From SCTD01 sp046593875 (GTDB taxonomy: Bacteria; Actinomycetota; Actinomycetes; Mycobacteriales; SCTD01): 6,328 bases of DNA. The notes below the pieces were generated by a model. It was not told the DNA's origin. It was given only the letters and a program-made list of their open reading frames with translations, and did no database searches. The stretch is from NCBI GenBank assembly GCA_046593875.1, contig JBKJQQ010000100.1, positions 1-6,328 on the forward strand. Direction: 5' to 3'. Positions 4,591-6,328 of the stretch are shown here, one piece after another (the first letter of the stretch is position 1; each line of letters opens with the position of its first letter). The position numbers were made by a program, and so were the translations under genes.

Positions 4591-6270
4591 ATGGGACGGG
4601 CGGAGGACCTGGCGGCGCTGGAAGCGCTGGTGCCGTGGACGCGGGACCGGTTCCGCGCCGACCTGGCCGAGCTCGCAGAGGCCACCGCAGCCGAGGCCCA
4701 GGCGCTGGCCCGGGAGGCCAGGCTGCTGTCCGGTCTGGCACGGCAGGTCCCGCGGTGCCCTGGCGATGACCGCGGGGCCTCGCCGTGGATCTCCTTCACC
4801 CGAGAGGTCGCGGTCGCCGGCTGCGTCTCCGACCGGGCGGCGGCGGCCCGGATCCGCTGTGCGCTGCGGCTGACCTCGGTGCTGCCGGTGACCCTGGCCC
4901 AGCTCGACGCGGGGCACCTGGCTGCCCACCGCGCCCGGGCGTTCGTAAGAGAGATCGAGGTCTTCGACGACGTCCTGGCTGGTCAGCTCGACAAGCTCCT
5001 GGGCCAGCGGGTCCGGAGCTGGTCCGCCGGCCGGATCCGCCACGAGGTCACCGCCGCCGCTTCCAGGCTGGACGCCGAGGCCGTCGCCGCCCGCACCGCG
5101 ATCAAGAACACCGACCGGTCGGTGCAGCTGACCCCCGACGCCGACGACCAGGCCACCGTCGTGCTGGCCGGCCCGGCAGTCCCGCTGGTGCGCTGGCACG
5201 ACGAACTCTGCCGCCGGGCCCGGGCCCTGCGCGCCGCGGGCGACCCGCGGACCCTCGATCAGCTGCGCTTCGACCTGGCGGTCGGGAGCTTTCCCTGCGT
5301 CGTCCACGCCCCCGCGGATCCCACCGCCCCGCAGTCCGCCGCGGCGGCCCCGGACCCGACCGTCAACGTCGATTACGGCGACGCGGCCCTGTCCGCCTTC
5401 GGGCTGCGCCCCTCGTTCACGGAGGCCGCCCCGGTCGACTGCCGCAGAGCCCGGCCGACCCAGGTCAGCCTCACCGTCCCGGTCGAGACCGCACTCGGCC
5501 TGGCCAACGAACCGGGCTGGATGGACGGCTACGGCTGGCTGTCGGCCCCGACCTGCCGGCTGCTGCTCGTCGACGCCGAGCTCCGCCGGCTCTGCGTGCA
5601 GTCCGCGACCGGACAGCTCGTCCAGGTCGGCGACCGCGTCCACCGGCCCGAGGCGACCCCCACCGGCGTCCGCCGCTCGATCCTGGACATGGTCGTGGAC
5701 GACATCACCCTCGGCCGTTCCCCCACCGGCGCCGACCCGGGCGGCGCTCCCGGGGATGCGGCGTGGCGCGTCGAACCGCAGCACGACCCGAGCATCGAGC
5801 TCACCCGCTTCGTGCGCCTGCGTGACCGGCTCTGCGACGGCCCGACCCAGAGCTGGGTCCCCGCAGCACGCGCCGACCTCGACCACGACCGCGCCTTCCC
5901 GGACGGCCCGACCGCTGCCTGGAACCTCGCGGCGCGCGGCCGCCGCACGCACCTGCTCAAGCACTACGGCTGGACACCGCTCCGCACCCCGACCAGCACC
6001 CTGTGGTTCAGCCCAGCCGGGCAGATCATCGAAGTCGACCGCCTGCAACCCAGACCGCCCGGCATCGACACCGACCACGACCGCGGGCAGGACCCCATCA
6101 CCATCCCCGACCCCGACCAGCTCCACCAGCTCGACGTCGAGCAGCTCACCGCCCCCGACATCGACGACCGACCACCCTGGATCCCCCGCGACGAACGACC
6201 AGAACCCACAGACTGGACCTGGCTCCACGAGCAACTGGACCAGACCACCGTTGTCGAACCGCGCGGCTGA
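4591..6270 (+). CDS. DUF222 / 13E12-repeat family protein with a variant HNH domain, SOS-controlled
   Basis: A 559-residue protein. The N-terminal ~330 residues are the helical DUF222 region typical of 13E12-family proteins; hallmarks include AQLDAGHLAAHRARAFV and GDPRTLDQLRFDL. An HNH-type domain follows at about 405-470: C415, D431-H432 in RADLDH, N445 in GPTAAWNL, and H454 in RRTHLLKHYGW. Usual family members have CxxxxC, then LCRxHH, as zinc ligands. Here the second Cys and the LC Cys are absent and the first His of HH is Thr, so only part of the metal site remains. The Pro/Asp-rich tail (about 475-559) has no recognised domain. ATG 4591 is preferred over GTG 4585 because it coincides with the predicted transcription start. 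The family is annotated as HNH endonucleases, but cellular targets are unknown, and catalytic activity of this variant is uncertain. No partner gene is adjacent. Confidence 0.9.
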   Translation: MGRAEDLAALEALVPWTRDRFRADLAELAEATAAEAQALAREARLLSGLARQVPRCPGDDRGASPWISFTREVAVAGCVSDRAAAARIRCALRLTSVLPVTLAQLDAGHLAAHRARAFVREIEVFDDVLAGQLDKLLGQRVRSWSAGRIRHEVTAAASRLDAEAVAARTAIKNTDRSVQLTPDADDQATVVLAGPAVPLVRWHDELCRRARALRAAGDPRTLDQLRFDLAVGSFPCVVHAPADPTAPQSAAAAPDPTVNVDYGDAALSAFGLRPSFTEAAPVDCRRARPTQVSLTVPVETALGLANEPGWMDGYGWLSAPTCRLLLVDAELRRLCVQSATGQLVQVGDRVHRPEATPTGVRRSILDMVVDDITLGRSPTGADPGGAPGDAAWRVEPQHDPSIELTRFVRLRDRLCDGPTQSWVPAARADLDHDRAFPDGPTAAWNLAARGRRTHLLKHYGWTPLRTPTSTLWFSPAGQIIEVDRLQPRPPGIDTDHDRGQDPITIPDPDQLHQLDVEQLTAPDIDDRPPWIPRDERPEPTDWTWLHEQLDQTTVVEPRG

Positions 6271-6328
6271 ACTCTTCCGCAGCTCATCGTCCTCAGCCGG
6301 CGCAGATGGGCACCACCGGGAACCGGCA
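6271..6328. other. Downstream flank with no recognisable feature
   Basis: These 58 bases follow the HNH stop codon. GCCGG (6296-6300) and CCGGC (6323-6327) could pair across a 22-nt loop, but that is too weak to call a terminator and the window ends there. Confidence 0.5.

Noticed and set aside
3660..4799. 379-residue minus-strand open frame spanning the divergent promoter and methyltransferase
   Set aside because: It crosses the regulatory region and a terminator hairpin, is Arg/Pro/Ser-rich, and lacks any recognisable motif.
4516..6234. 572-residue minus-strand open frame opposite the HNH gene
   Set aside because: Gly/Val/Asp/Arg-rich shadow with no domain; the plus strand has DUF222 and HNH hallmarks and a recognisable promoter.
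6296..6327. Possible terminator after the HNH gene
   Set aside because: Only a 5-bp stem with a 22-nt loop and no U-tract, at the window edge.
1..6328. CRISPR array, tRNA/rRNA genes, insertion sequence or integrase site
   Set aside because: No regularly spaced repeats, tRNA-like cloverleaf, rRNA signature, transposase motif or terminal inverted repeats were seen; the only long repeat is inside the glnK paralogues.

Overview
The window is very GC-rich, with G/C-ending codons and several GTG starts. It carries GlnR-type boxes, a mycobacterial-type SOS box, leaderless-looking promoters and a DUF222/13E12 HNH protein. Together these point to a high-GC actinobacterium. The DUF222 variant and overall style remind me of Geodermatophilaceae (Blastococcus, Geodermatophilus, Modestobacter), but that placement is inference only.

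Left half, minus strand (3675 down to 1): a tandem ammonium-uptake cluster read in the order amtB-A (2266-3675), glnK-A (1928-2266), glnK-B (1593-1931), amtB-B (223-1482) and glnK-C (1-210, cut by the window edge). The first three genes overlap by 1 and 4 bases and look like one translationally coupled operon. A 110-base gap follows with GC-rich hairpins and an almost ideal GlnR box, and then the second amtB-glnK pair. Amt proteins conduct ammonium/ammonia across the membrane. GlnK (PII) trimers plug the Amt trimer when nitrogen is plentiful and are modified at Tyr51 when it is scarce. All three GlnKs keep Tyr51, Arg47 and the GDGK motif. The two transporters differ: amtB-A has the normal twin-His pore, while amtB-B has Glu in place of the first pore His, as in yeast Mep1/Mep3. 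glnK-B is a mosaic, with a start like glnK-C and a middle identical over 95 bp to glnK-A.

Centre (3676-3809): a divergent regulatory region of 134 bases. It holds three GAAAC elements on the minus strand, one inside a perfect GTCAC-n6-GAAAC pair, which suggests GlnR control of amtB-A. A hairpin buries the amtB-A ribosome binding site. A TAGCCT -10 box sits 6 nt before the GTG of the plus-strand methyltransferase gene (3810-4379).

Right half, plus strand: a small class I SAM-dependent methyltransferase of unknown substrate, a terminator-like hairpin (4402-4446), and a long DUF222-HNH protein gene (4591-6270). The promoter of the last gene (TTGACT-16-TAGCAT) has a perfect LexA/SOS palindrome in its spacer and appears leaderless. 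The HNH motif has lost most of its usual zinc cysteines. The last 58 bases hold nothing I can name.

I found no CRISPR array, tRNA, rRNA or insertion sequence. The most unusual content is the duplicated, recombining Amt/GlnK system with a divergent pore and layered control.
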